From Micromonospora noduli (GTDB lineage Bacteria > Actinomycetota > Actinomycetes > Mycobacteriales > Micromonosporaceae): DNA of 64,000 bases. The translations under genes were made by a program, and so were the position numbers. The stretch covers positions 1-64,000 of the forward strand of contig NZ_PYAK01000005.1 in assembly GCF_003264365.1 (NCBI RefSeq). Reading direction: 5' to 3'. This document shows positions 17,910 to 26,131 of this stretch, piece by piece. The notes below the pieces were generated by a model that worked only from the letters and a program-made list of their open reading frames with translations, ran no database searches and had not been told where the DNA came from. Positions within the stretch are counted from its first letter, which is position 1. Each line of letters begins with the position of its first letter.

Positions 17910-18108
17910 TCGCCGACCGTATAGCAATTCCCGCGCCGAGGGTACGGCGCAGGTATGCCCGGACCGGGGCAAGGGCGACAATCCAGGCGCATTTCGGGCC
18001 AACCGTTGACGGTTCGAAACCATAACGGGCGGTTCTCCCGCTCCTGACTTGCGAATCAGGAACCCCGCCCCACTCTGCACCCTCCCCGCAACTCCAACCC
18101 CCAGCCGA

Positions 18109-18170
18109 TGTTGATCAAGAGGTTCGCGTCACGAATCGCGTTCCCGGTGACGCAAACCTCTTGATCAACA
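18109..18170. repeat. inverted repeat TGTTGATCAAGAGG, likely terminator of the NYN gene
   Basis: The 23-bp arms (18109-18131 and 18148-18170) match at 22 of 23 positions around a 16-nt loop. It lies 17 bp downstream of the NYN gene stop, on that gene's transcript, so it can act as its terminator. The arm is related to that of the inverted repeat at 17055-17129. Confidence 0.8.
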
Positions 18171-18186
18171 CGAGAAGGGTTGGGGG

Positions 18187-19281
18187 TCAGGTTTGGGTTG
18201 TCAGGAGGTAGTCGTCGGCTTCGGGGCTCCAGCGCAGGTCCAGTACGCCTGCGGTGGCGGCGGCCTTGCAGAACTGCAGGAAGCTGCGGTAGCCGAGCTT
18301 CTTTTCGCTGAAGTCGGGGCGGGCCCGGCGTACCTGGTTCTTCAACCCGGACAACGCCACCGGGTTCCCGCCACTACCAAGGTCCGCCACGACGCCCCGG
18401 AGTAGGCCGAACGCCACCTCGCGGTCGCCGTGCTCGGGCAGCGAGACCTCGGGGTCACCCTTCGCCGGCCCCTCGCCCAGCTCGATCACGTTGCGCTCGG
18501 CGAGGTGGCGCAGCAGTTCGCCGAAGGTACGGAAGCCGTAGTCGGACTCGCTGAAGGTGGGGTCCTTGCGCAGCAGGGTGCGCTTGAGCCGGGAGGCGGT
18601 GACCTCACCGTTGGCACTGCCCTGCAACCCGGCGACCGACTGGGCGACGAGCACGGCGAGGGCGTCCACGTCGCGGCCGGGCTCCTCCCCCGCCGGCCGA
18701 CGGTCCACCTCCGGCTCGTGCTCCCGCTCCGGCTCGGGTGGGCGTTGCTCCGCGCCGGCCTGCCGGGTGGTGGGACGAGCGCGCCGGCCACGGGCCGGCG
18801 GGATGTCCACGCCCTCCAAGCGGTCGTAGTACAGGAACTCGTCGCACGCCGGGGGAAGCAGCCCCGAGGTGGACCCCTCGACCCCGACGCCGATGACCCG
18901 CTTGTTCAGCTCGCGCAGCTTGTGCACCAGCGGGGTGAAGTCGCTGTCACCACTACAGATCACGAAGGTGGAGATGTAGTCGCGTTCGAACGCCAACTCG
19001 ATCGCGTCGACTGCCATCTTGATGTCCGCGGCGTTCTTACGGGACGCGCCCATCCGCTGTGGAATCTCGATCAGCTCGACGTGGGAGCGGGTGAGCATGC
19101 GGCGGTCCTCGTCGAAGTAGGACCAGTCGGCGTACGCCCGGCGGACCACCACCCGACCTCGTTCGGCCAGCGCGTCGGCGATGGGCCGGAAGTCGAAGGC
19201 CGCGCCGCCGCGATGGTCGCGCGCGCCCAACGCGAGGTTCTCGTAGTCGAGGAAGAGGGCAATCCGGTCTTCTTGATCCAC
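18187..19281 (-). CDS. NYN-domain (PIN-like) RNase with two OST-HTH/LOTUS-type domains
   Basis: This is a 364-residue protein. An NYN nuclease domain (about residues 1-150) shows LFLDYENLALGA, DIKMAVDAIE and CSGDSDFTPLV with the conserved acidic residues. A charged linker (about 165-205) leads to two LOTUS-like repeats (about 208-280, KDPTFSESDYGFRTFGELLRHL; and 290-360, RPDFSEKKLGYRSFLQFCKAA). In eukaryotic MARF1/limkain-b1 the same domains cleave and recognise RNA. The bacterial proteins are presumed RNA-processing enzymes. The gene is monocistronic. The domain call is strong and the role is inferred. Confidence 0.9.
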   Translation of the reverse strand: MDQEDRIALFLDYENLALGARDHRGGAAFDFRPIADALAERGRVVVRRAYADWSYFDEDRRMLTRSHVELIEIPQRMGASRKNAADIKMAVDAIELAFERDYISTFVICSGDSDFTPLVHKLRELNKRVIGVGVEGSTSGLLPPACDEFLYYDRLEGVDIPPARGRRARPTTRQAGAEQRPPEPEREHEPEVDRRPAGEEPGRDVDALAVLVAQSVAGLQGSANGEVTASRLKRTLLRKDPTFSESDYGFRTFGELLRHLAERNVIELGEGPAKGDPEVSLPEHGDREVAFGLLRGVVADLGSGGNPVALSGLKNQVRRARPDFSEKKLGYRSFLQFCKAAATAGVLDLRWSPEADDYLLTTQT

Positions 19282-19358
19282 GCGGATCAGCCTACGCCGG
19301 GCGTGAGCTGGTCGGGGCGGGCGACGCGCGACACCTCAACTCGACGACCGTCCATTTC

Positions 19359-19500
19359 TTGCGGCCTGAAAGTCGTTTATTTTCGTTGTTCGATAGGCGT
19401 CTTGCAGTGCCCTGTCCGGTGCTGCATCATGACGATCAATGTCGGGCGTCGGGGGAACGCCGGGCGGACCTCCACCACCACCCACCCAGGAGGGTCACCG
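19359..19500 (+). promoter_or_regulatory. AT-rich upstream region of the GH87 gene
   Basis: The stretch at about 19355-19400 is unusually AT-rich for the window (TTTATTTTCGTTGTTCG) and lies 100-140 bp before the glucanase start. It is the best promoter/operator candidate, but no clean -35/-10 pair is evident. AGGAGGG at about 19489 is the ribosome-binding site. Confidence 0.35.
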
Positions 19501-21537
19501 ATGTTTCGCAGCCTCACGCCGGCGCGGGGACGCCCCGGCCGGCCCAGCGGCACCGCCGTCGCGCTCGCGGCCGGTCTCGCCGTGCTGGTCGCCGGGCCCA
19601 CCGCGGCCGCCGCCAGTCCACCCGCGTCCGCCGACGCGCAGCCGGTGGTCACCCGGGCCGCCCTCGACCCGGCGCTGGTCGCCGGACGCGGCGCGGACGT
19701 CGACTTTCTCGAGCAGGAAGCGGAGAACGCCCGCACCAACGGCGAGATCATCGGGCCCGACCGGGCCGCCTACACGTTGCCCGCGGAGGCTTCCGGCCGC
19801 CGCGCGGTCCGGCTCACCCCCGGGGAGTACGTGGAGTTCGTCCTGCCCAGCGCGGCGAACGGGATCACCGTGCGGTACAGCATCCCGGACGCGCCGCAGG
19901 GTGGTGGGATCACCGCGCCGCTGCGGGTCGCCGTCAACGGCAAGCACCTGCGCACCATGACGCTCACGTCGCAGTACTCGTGGCTCTACAACCAGTACCC
20001 GTTCACCAACGACCCGCAGGCCGGGCTGCTGCACCCGGACTGGTGGATCACCGAGTGCCAGTGCGTGCCGTCGGCCACTACGCCGTACCCGAGCATCGAC
20101 AAGCCGTTCCGGCCCACCCACTTCTACGACGAGCAGCGGCTGCTGCTCGGACGTACCTACCGGGCCGGCGACAAGGTCCGGCTCACCGCGCCGCCCGGTA
20201 GCGCCGCCGCCTGGACTGTCATCGACCTGCTCGACTCCGAGTTGGTAGCGCCGCCGCACGTCCGACTGCTCGCCGCGAACGTGCTCGCGTTCGGCGCCGA
20301 CCCCACCGGCCGGCGGGATTCCGCCGACGCGCTGGACCGGGCCATCGCGTTCGCTCGGCGCGCCCACCTCAAGGTGTACATCCCGCCGGGCACCTACCAG
20401 GTCAACCGGCACATCATCGTCGACGACGTGACCATCGAGGGCGCCGGCAACTGGTACACGACCATCAAGGGCCGCGAGGTCGCCCTGCCAACGCCCGCGC
20501 CGGACGGGTCGGTGCACACCGGAGTCGGGTTCTACGGGCGCGACGCCGCCGACGGCGGCAGCCGTAACGTGCACCTCTCCGGCTTCGCCATCGAGGGCGA
20601 CGTGCGGGAGCGCATCGACACCGACCAGGTCAACGCGATCGGTGGGGCGATGAGCGACTCCACCATCGACGGGCTCTACCTGCACCACACCAAGGCGGGC
20701 CTGTGGTTCGACGGCCCGATGCGCAACGTCCGGGTCACCAACAACATCATCGTCGACCAGATCGCCGACGCGCTCAACTTCCACACCGGCGTGACCGACT
20801 CCCTCGTGTCGCACAACTTCGTCCGCAACACCGGCGACGACGGCCTGGCGATGTGGTCGGAGAAGACGGCCAACGCACGGAACACGTTCGACCACAACAC
20901 CGTGCAGTCACCGACCCTGGCCAACGGCATCGCCATCTACGGCGGCACCGACACCACGGTCTCGCACAACCTGGTCGCCGACCCGGTACGCGAGGGCAGC
21001 GGCCTGCACGCCGGGGCCCGCTTCGGCGCGGAGCCGTTCACCGGGCACCTGCGGTTCACCAACAACACCACCGCCCGCGCCGGCACGTACGAGCTGAACT
21101 GGAACATCGGACTGGGCGCGATCTGGGTCTTCGCCCTGGATCGCAGCATCGAGGCGCCCATCGAGGTGACCGGCGACGCGTACCTGGACAACACGTACAA
21201 CGCGATCATGCTGGTCAGCGACTGGCCGGTTAAGGATCTCTACTCGATCTCCGATGCGCGGTTCCGGGACGTCCGGGTCGACGGCACGGGCACCTCGGTG
21301 GTCAGCGCCCGCGCGGCCGGGTCCGCCTCGTTCGCCAACGTGGACGCCCGCAACGTCGGCGCGGTCGGCGTCAACAACTGCGGATCGTTCCACTTCACCC
21401 CGGCCGGTTCGGAGTTCACACTGACCGACCTCGGCGGTAACGACGGCGGGTGGCTCGCGCCGTGGCTGCTGCCCAACACCATCACCTGCGACGACCGGCC
21501 GCCCATGTCGCCGCCCCCGCCCCCGGCGCAGTGGTGA
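19501..21537 (+). CDS. secreted GH87-type alpha-1,3-glucanase (mycodextranase-like), right-handed beta-helix
   Basis: This is a 678-residue protein with a signal peptide (about residues 1-42; basic start, then TAVALAAGLAVLVAGPTAAAA). An N-terminal beta-sandwich-like region (about 60-250) precedes a parallel beta-helix (about 255-640) opening with FGADPTGRRDSADALDRAI. Three Asp residues, D423 (IADALNF) and D446/D447 (NTGDDGLAMWS), have exactly the 23/24 spacing of the GH87 catalytic triad. The protein probably cleaves alpha-1,3-glucan (fungal wall or mutan) outside the cell. It has no carbohydrate-binding module and ends in a Pro-rich tail. AGGAGGG precedes the ATG by about 6 nt. Confidence 0.85.
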   Translation: MFRSLTPARGRPGRPSGTAVALAAGLAVLVAGPTAAAASPPASADAQPVVTRAALDPALVAGRGADVDFLEQEAENARTNGEIIGPDRAAYTLPAEASGRRAVRLTPGEYVEFVLPSAANGITVRYSIPDAPQGGGITAPLRVAVNGKHLRTMTLTSQYSWLYNQYPFTNDPQAGLLHPDWWITECQCVPSATTPYPSIDKPFRPTHFYDEQRLLLGRTYRAGDKVRLTAPPGSAAAWTVIDLLDSELVAPPHVRLLAANVLAFGADPTGRRDSADALDRAIAFARRAHLKVYIPPGTYQVNRHIIVDDVTIEGAGNWYTTIKGREVALPTPAPDGSVHTGVGFYGRDAADGGSRNVHLSGFAIEGDVRERIDTDQVNAIGGAMSDSTIDGLYLHHTKAGLWFDGPMRNVRVTNNIIVDQIADALNFHTGVTDSLVSHNFVRNTGDDGLAMWSEKTANARNTFDHNTVQSPTLANGIAIYGGTDTTVSHNLVADPVREGSGLHAGARFGAEPFTGHLRFTNNTTARAGTYELNWNIGLGAIWVFALDRSIEAPIEVTGDAYLDNTYNAIMLVSDWPVKDLYSISDARFRDVRVDGTGTSVVSARAAGSASFANVDARNVGAVGVNNCGSFHFTPAGSEFTLTDLGGNDGGWLAPWLLPNTITCDDRPPMSPPPPPAQW

Positions 21538-21540
21538 CAG

Positions 21541-21574
21541 CGGTGGGCGGCCCGGCAAGTCGGGCCGCCCACCG
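21541..21574. terminator. bidirectional terminator between convergent genes
   Basis: Perfect 14-bp arms (21541-21554, 21561-21574) enclose a 6-nt loop. The hairpin sits between the GH87 stop and the end of the convergent YjbR gene, so it can serve both. Confidence 0.85.
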
Positions 21575-21578
21575 TCTG

Positions 21579-21920
21579 TCAACTGCCCAGCCGCTGCCGC
21601 GCCAGGAACTTCGGCACCACCATCCGCCACGCCTCGGTGACCAACTCGGTCATGTGATCGTGGTCCAGTCGCGCGGCGTGGCAGCACATCCAGTGGAAGC
21701 GCAGGTCGGCCTCTCCCGGCAGGAAGAACAGCTCCGGGTCGGTGGCGACCAGACCGGCCCGCTCCTGCTTCGGGAACGCGAAGCCCATCGTCGCCTCGTC
21801 CCGCGAGAAGGCGACGTAGACCATCGACCCAACCCGGAACTTCACCCGGTCCCGGATCAGGTGCTCGCTACTGCGCGGCAGCGTTCGGGCGAGAGCCCGC
21901 ACATCGGCGACGGTGACCAC
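21579..21920 (-). CDS. MmcQ/YjbR-family protein
   Basis: This 113-residue protein starts with VTVADVRALARTLPRSSEHL. It contains KFRVGSMVYVAFSRDEATMGFAF and a C-terminal LVTEAWRMVVPKFLA, the YjbR double-wing fold. Function is uncharacterised; DNA binding has been proposed from structure. I chose the GTG at 21920 because the family begins there. The open frame extends to 22037 but would overlap the upstream gene. Confidence 0.82.
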   Translation of the reverse strand: MVTVADVRALARTLPRSSEHLIRDRVKFRVGSMVYVAFSRDEATMGFAFPKQERAGLVATDPELFFLPGEADLRFHWMCCHAARLDHDHMTELVTEAWRMVVPKFLARQRLGS

Positions 21921-21985
21921 GTCCCGACCGTACGGCCGTCCGGTCCTCCCGTCGACCGCGACGAGCGGGTCGGGCGACCGGGACG

Positions 21986-22615
21986 TCAGCGCGCCCGCAC
22001 GTACGCCAGCGGCACGCTCGTCGGTTGCCCGTTCCATCTGCCGAGCAGGGTGGCCCCGGCGCTGTCGACAGCGCCGGGACGGCGGACGACGACCAGCTCG
22101 GCAGTGTCGGTGTCGATGAGCGTGCTGTCCCCATCGACCACCCGACGCACGACGCCGACCGGTGTCACGTTGGCGTCCCCGGCTCCGTCGACGACGACCG
22201 TCATGGTCGGCTCACGCAGCTCGCGCCGGCCGTCGACCTCGAAGTACTGCTCCGCCTGGCCGCTGCCCGTGAGGATGGCGTGGGCGAGCGCGGCGGCGTA
22301 CACCGGGTCGACGCAGCCGTCGTACACCCAGCGCCGGCCGAGCACCGAGTGCTCGGTGGTGCCGACCAGCCAGGCGTCCGCACCGTCGAGGGGCGCGGCG
22401 CGGTAGGTGAGCGGGACATGGTGGACCGGCCCGTCCGCGGCACCGACCAGCATCGTCTCGATGCCGACCTCGCCGGCCGGGTCGTCGAAGCGGTAGGCGC
22501 CCCGGATCACCATCTCGACGCCGGCCGGTCCGGCGAACCACTGTCGGTCGGGGAGCCAGGCCGTCAGCAGGTCCAGCTTCGTGGGGTGCAGGGTCGCCCT
22601 GTGCAGCAGTGCCAT
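21986..22615 (-). CDS. maltokinase N-terminal-cap-like (CG0192-related) protein
   Basis: This 209-residue protein begins MALLHRATLHPTKLDLLTAWLPDRQW. It contains YRAAPLDGADAWLVGTTEHSVLGRRWVYDGCVDPVY, the pattern of the N-terminal cap domain of mycobacterial maltokinase, but the kinase domain is absent. Stand-alone caps of this type are common in actinobacteria and of unknown role. It lies between YjbR and the SRPBCC-CBM fusion on the same strand, with gaps of 13-65 bp, so it may share their transcript. Confidence 0.75.
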   Translation of the reverse strand: MALLHRATLHPTKLDLLTAWLPDRQWFAGPAGVEMVIRGAYRFDDPAGEVGIETMLVGAADGPVHHVPLTYRAAPLDGADAWLVGTTEHSVLGRRWVYDGCVDPVYAAALAHAILTGSGQAEQYFEVDGRRELREPTMTVVVDGAGDANVTPVGVVRRVVDGDSTLIDTDTAELVVVRRPGAVDSAGATLLGRWNGQPTSVPLAYVRAR

Positions 22616-22628
22616 GACGGCAGCCTAG

Positions 22629-23726
22629 TCAGAGGCCCGCGCACTGTTGCCCGCCGATCGTGCAGCTCTCCGGCTCCCGGGCCTTCGGCCGGCTGTCGCG
22701 GACGTCGAAGCTGATCGTCTGGGATCCCCCGGCCGCCAAGGCGGCTCCGGTGAAGGTGATCACCTGTTTGTCCTGTCGCCAGTTCGCGCCGTCGACGTCG
22801 TCGACTGTGGTGCCTTCGGCGAGGGTGACCACCACGGCCCAGTCCGCCACCGGTGCGCCGCCGGGATTGCGGACCACGATCTCGCCGGTGTAGCCGAACA
22901 GCCGGTCGGAGTCGGTCTCGTATCGGGCCGTGACGGGCGCCGGTGGTGGAGGTGGAGGTGGCGCAGCCGACGCGGGTGTCCGCGAGGGCTTCGCCGACGG
23001 GGTCCGGCTCGGCGAGGTGGTCGCCGACGCGGTGGTCCGGGAGGGGCGCGCCGAGGGGGTCGCCGTGGGGGCGACGGTAACTGTGCCGGCCGTCACGGTA
23101 GGCGACGCGGTCGCGGTCGGTGCGGGCGCGGCGGCCGGCTTCGGGTCGGGCGGTAACGTCACCCATGCCGCCGTTCCCGCCACCAGCACGGCCCCGGCGA
23201 CCACGGCGACCAGCGTGCGACGCCGACGGGGGTTGCGGTCGGCCCTGCCGCGTACGCCGATCAGCGGCAGTTCCGCGGTCATCCCACCGTCGGCCCGACT
23301 CAGGTCGACCTGCTGGAAGGCGAGCCAGTCGAGGATGGCCGGCAGCCGTACCGTCAGCGCCTGCCGGAGCTGTTGCTCGCGCGGCTCGTGCTGCTCGGCG
23401 GACCACGCGCCGTGCGTGCTGACCTCCCGTAGCTCCAGTCGGCAGCCCTGCTTCGTGGTCGTGACCGTGCAGGTCAGCTCGCTGAGCCGGCCGGCCTCGT
23501 CGCAGGCCAGCACGAGGAGGTCCGGCTCCTGCCGCTCGGTCACCTCGACCTCGACGTTGGCCTCGAAGCCGGGCAGACCGGAGGTGTGCAGCAGCATCCG
23601 GTCCGCTACGCCCTCGACAGTCTCGGCCTCGGCGAACCACCGGCCGAGCAACTCCCGATCGGTCAGAGCGCGCCAGACCCGCTCAGCCGGGTGGGACAGG
23701 TCGACCTGCGCACCGATCTCGATCAC
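22629..23726 (-). CDS. SRPBCC domain - transmembrane helix - CBM2-like domain fusion
   Basis: This is a 365-residue protein. Residues 1-140 form an AHSA1/SRPBCC lipid-pocket domain (MIEIGAQVDLSHPAERVWRALTDRELLGRWF). A basic stop (RADRNPRRRRT) and one membrane helix follow (about 172-190). A Pro/Thr/Ser linker of about 75 residues leads to a C-terminal beta-sandwich (about 268-365; YTGEIVVRNPGGAPVADWAVVV, then TISFDVRD and two Cys). The last part resembles family-2 carbohydrate-binding modules. The predicted topology places the SRPBCC domain in the cytoplasm and the CBM outside. The combination is unusual and could link an outer-surface ligand to an intracellular hydrophobic pocket. Confidence 0.75.
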   Translation of the reverse strand: MIEIGAQVDLSHPAERVWRALTDRELLGRWFAEAETVEGVADRMLLHTSGLPGFEANVEVEVTERQEPDLLVLACDEAGRLSELTCTVTTTKQGCRLELREVSTHGAWSAEQHEPREQQLRQALTVRLPAILDWLAFQQVDLSRADGGMTAELPLIGVRGRADRNPRRRRTLVAVVAGAVLVAGTAAWVTLPPDPKPAAAPAPTATASPTVTAGTVTVAPTATPSARPSRTTASATTSPSRTPSAKPSRTPASAAPPPPPPPAPVTARYETDSDRLFGYTGEIVVRNPGGAPVADWAVVVTLAEGTTVDDVDGANWRQDKQVITFTGAALAAGGSQTISFDVRDSRPKAREPESCTIGGQQCAGL

Positions 23727-23794
23727 GGCGAGACTCTAACGGGTTGCCCGACCGGCCTCTTCCGGCCCGCCCGAGCTGGTTGCCGGCGTCCTGG

Positions 23795-24844
23795 TCAGCC
23801 CCAGCGGCTGGAGCGCTCGACCACTGTGGCCAGCGCGGCCCGGGCCTCGGCGCTCACCTCGGCGACCACCTGCGCCGCCGGCACGTCCCGGGCCAACGGG
23901 TGCGCCTGCCCGGCCCACAGGTTGGCCACCGATGCGTCCGCGTCGCGCCGGGCATCGGCGAGCAGCGGACGCGTCAGGTGCAGCACCTGCGGGTAACCGC
24001 TCGGTGCCACCGCGTCGTGCTGGCGCAGGAAGTCGTTGGCCACGCCACGGGCCCGCTTACCGGTGTACGCCCGGGTCAACGCGGTCGGCGCGGCACTGGC
24101 CACCGCCGCCCGGTGCATCGGCGAACTGCCCGCCTCCGGGCAGCGCAGGAAGGCAGTGCCGAGTTGCGCGGCGGCAGCGCCGGCAGCGAGCACGGCGGCC
24201 ACCGAGGGGCCGTCGACGAGGCCACCCGCGGCAACCAACGGCCGGCCACAGCGGGAGGCGGTCAGCCGGAGCAGCGGCAGCAACCCGTAGTCGTCGTCGT
24301 CCGGCAGGCCGCCGCGATGCCCACCGGCCTCGGTGCCCTGCACCACCACCGCGTCCACACCCAGGTCGGCGGCGGCGGTCGCGGCGTCCGGGCGGGTGAC
24401 GGTGGCCCACACCTCGGTGCCCCGCTCGCGCAGGGCGGTCACCGCCGCCCGGTCGGGCAGCCCGAACACGAAGGACACGACCGGGACCGGGTCCGCGAGC
24501 AGCGCGGCCAGTTTCTCCGGGTACGCGTCGTCGCCGCCCACCGGCTCGCCCAGGCTCACGCCTCGCTGCGCGGCCTGCGGGGCGAGCCGTTCGGCGTACG
24601 CCCGGATGGCGGCGTCGTCGACGCCGCCGGGGTCGGGCAGGAAGAGGTTCACACCGAACGGCCGATCGGTACGCGCGCGGACCTCGGCGACGTCGGCGAC
24701 CAGCCGACCGGTGTCGATCATCCCGGCGGCGAGGAAGCCCAGCCCACCCGCGGCGGACACGGCGGCCACCAGCGCGGGCGTGGACGGGCCACCAGCCATC
24801 GGGGCGGCGATGATCGGCTGGCGCAACGTGGACAGGACGGACAT
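23795..24844 (-). CDS. nitronate monooxygenase (NMO/2-nitropropane dioxygenase family)
   Basis: This 349-residue flavoprotein begins MSVLSTLRQPIIAAPMAGG. It has the FMN-phosphate and substrate loops QGTEAGGHRGG and AAGGLVDGPSVAAVLAAGAAAAQLGTAFLRC. It should oxidise alkyl nitronates using FMN and O2 in the cytoplasm, though enoyl-reductase-like relatives exist. It lies 29 bp downstream of the secreted esterase-like gene on the same strand, perhaps only by read-through. Confidence 0.9.
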   Translation of the reverse strand: MSVLSTLRQPIIAAPMAGGPSTPALVAAVSAAGGLGFLAAGMIDTGRLVADVAEVRARTDRPFGVNLFLPDPGGVDDAAIRAYAERLAPQAAQRGVSLGEPVGGDDAYPEKLAALLADPVPVVSFVFGLPDRAAVTALRERGTEVWATVTRPDAATAAADLGVDAVVVQGTEAGGHRGGLPDDDDYGLLPLLRLTASRCGRPLVAAGGLVDGPSVAAVLAAGAAAAQLGTAFLRCPEAGSSPMHRAAVASAAPTALTRAYTGKRARGVANDFLRQHDAVAPSGYPQVLHLTRPLLADARRDADASVANLWAGQAHPLARDVPAAQVVAEVSAEARAALATVVERSSRWG

Positions 24845-24873
24845 CCCCCCATCCTGCCGCAGGCCCGCCCCGC

Positions 24874-25986
24874 TCACCGGCGCGAGGTGTGCCTCCACCA
24901 GAGCGCGCCGCCCAACCCGAGCAGGACCAGCAGTGTTCCCGCGCCGAGGGCCAGCGGCCAGGTTTGCCCATCCTCTCCGCCGACCTCTCCGGCGGCCGGA
25001 CGGACCGCCGTGGGCGACACCGGGTCGACGGACTCCGTGGAGGGCGCAGCGGTGGCCGTGCTGGCGGTGGCCGGGTAACGCAGGATCGTCGAGCGGGTGC
25101 CGGCTGGTTGACCGGCGGACTCGGATACGGTGAGTAACGACCGGCCGTCCCGGCTGTAGGTGATCGACTCGCCCTGGGGCTCGTCCGGCAGCGGGGTGAT
25201 CCGCGGGGTGCCGGTGGTCAACGCGCGGACCACGTCGCCGTCGGGCACGTCGTACTCGAAGGCGTCGGCGTAGCTGCGCAGCACCACCCGCCGTCCGTCC
25301 GGCGCGCTCGCCGCGCCGGTGATCACGCCGCGCCCCAGAAACGAGAACGGGTTGCTGGTCGTGGTCGCCGGCACTGCCACCTGGCCGAGTGCGGTCAGCG
25401 GCGTCGTCGCGTCCGATCGCAGCGCGGTGGCCGGCGCGTACAGGAAGACCGTGCCACTGCCGCCCTTGGTGACGATCAGCGGCCGACCGGACGCGTCGAG
25501 CAGCAGCGCCTCCGCGTCGTGCGGACGGTCCGGGTAGCTCATCCGGTGCAGCACCGGCTGCTTCGCCCCCGGCGCCAGCCGCCACACGCCGACCGTCGGC
25601 CGGGAGCGGTCGTTGTCACCGATGTCGGCGACCCAGACGGTGCCGTCCCGGCCGATGGCCAGGTCCTCGGTGTCGCGGGGCCGGGACGGGAAGGAGACGG
25701 TGCGCGCCACCGCGCAGCGCTGGTCGAGGAAGAAGATCCGGCGGCGGGCCTCATCGTCGGCCCCATCGTTGATCACCACGTACCCGTCGTCGGTGGCGAC
25801 CATCCCGGAGATCTCGCGCAGCCGGTCGTCGCGCACCTGGCAGACCGGCGTCCCCGCCGCCGCGCCCGCCGTGGCAGCGCCCGGCGCCAGCGCCACGGCC
25901 GGCGGCAGCACACCCGCGAGCAGCGCGGTCAGGACCGCGCCCGCACGAGCGCGCCGCCCCCAGGTCAACCGTCCACGTACCCGCAT
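24874..25986 (-). CDS. secreted, membrane-anchored esterase-like/beta-propeller protein
   Basis: This 370-residue protein has a signal peptide (about residues 1-42, ending TAGAAAG). A propeller-like body follows with repeated DTEDLAIGRDGTVWVADIGDNDRSR, PHDAEALLLDASGRPLIVTK and QGESITYSRDGRSLLTVSE units. The C-terminus has a helix plus WWRHTSRR anchor (about 343-366). The DAEAL and GDN repeats are those of the extracellular esterase-like/phytase-like propellers of actinobacteria. GAGGAGG lies 7 nt before the ATG at 25986, which settles the start. No active site can be named. Confidence 0.78.
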   Translation of the reverse strand: MRVRGRLTWGRRARAGAVLTALLAGVLPPAVALAPGAATAGAAAGTPVCQVRDDRLREISGMVATDDGYVVINDGADDEARRRIFFLDQRCAVARTVSFPSRPRDTEDLAIGRDGTVWVADIGDNDRSRPTVGVWRLAPGAKQPVLHRMSYPDRPHDAEALLLDASGRPLIVTKGGSGTVFLYAPATALRSDATTPLTALGQVAVPATTTSNPFSFLGRGVITGAASAPDGRRVVLRSYADAFEYDVPDGDVVRALTTGTPRITPLPDEPQGESITYSRDGRSLLTVSESAGQPAGTRSTILRYPATASTATAAPSTESVDPVSPTAVRPAAGEVGGEDGQTWPLALGAGTLLVLLGLGGALWWRHTSRR

Positions 25987-26131
25987 CGCCCATCCTCCTC
26001 GTCGCGGCCGTGACCGGCCACCCGCCCATCCTGGCGGATCGCGGCCACCGTCGACGGTCATCGGGGGGACGCGCCGGAACCCCTGGCCGATGTAGTGTCG
26101 CTCCGCCTGATTTTCAAGTCGGAGGGTGGCC

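Noticed and set aside
17405..18025. 206-codon plus-strand open frame
   Set aside because: Arg/Ala/Pro-rich product with no ribosome-binding site, overlapping a better-supported small gene on the other strand.
18001..18080. tRNA-like stem-loops (CCTGA...TCAGG and GGTTCGAAACC)
   Set aside because: The loop between the 5-bp arms is 8 nt rather than 7, the T-arm-like element is in the wrong order, and no acceptor stem can be formed on either strand.
18430..19500. N-terminal extension of the GH87 frame
   Set aside because: The extension runs through the antisense of the NYN gene, while ATG 19501 has a strong ribosome-binding site and a signal peptide.
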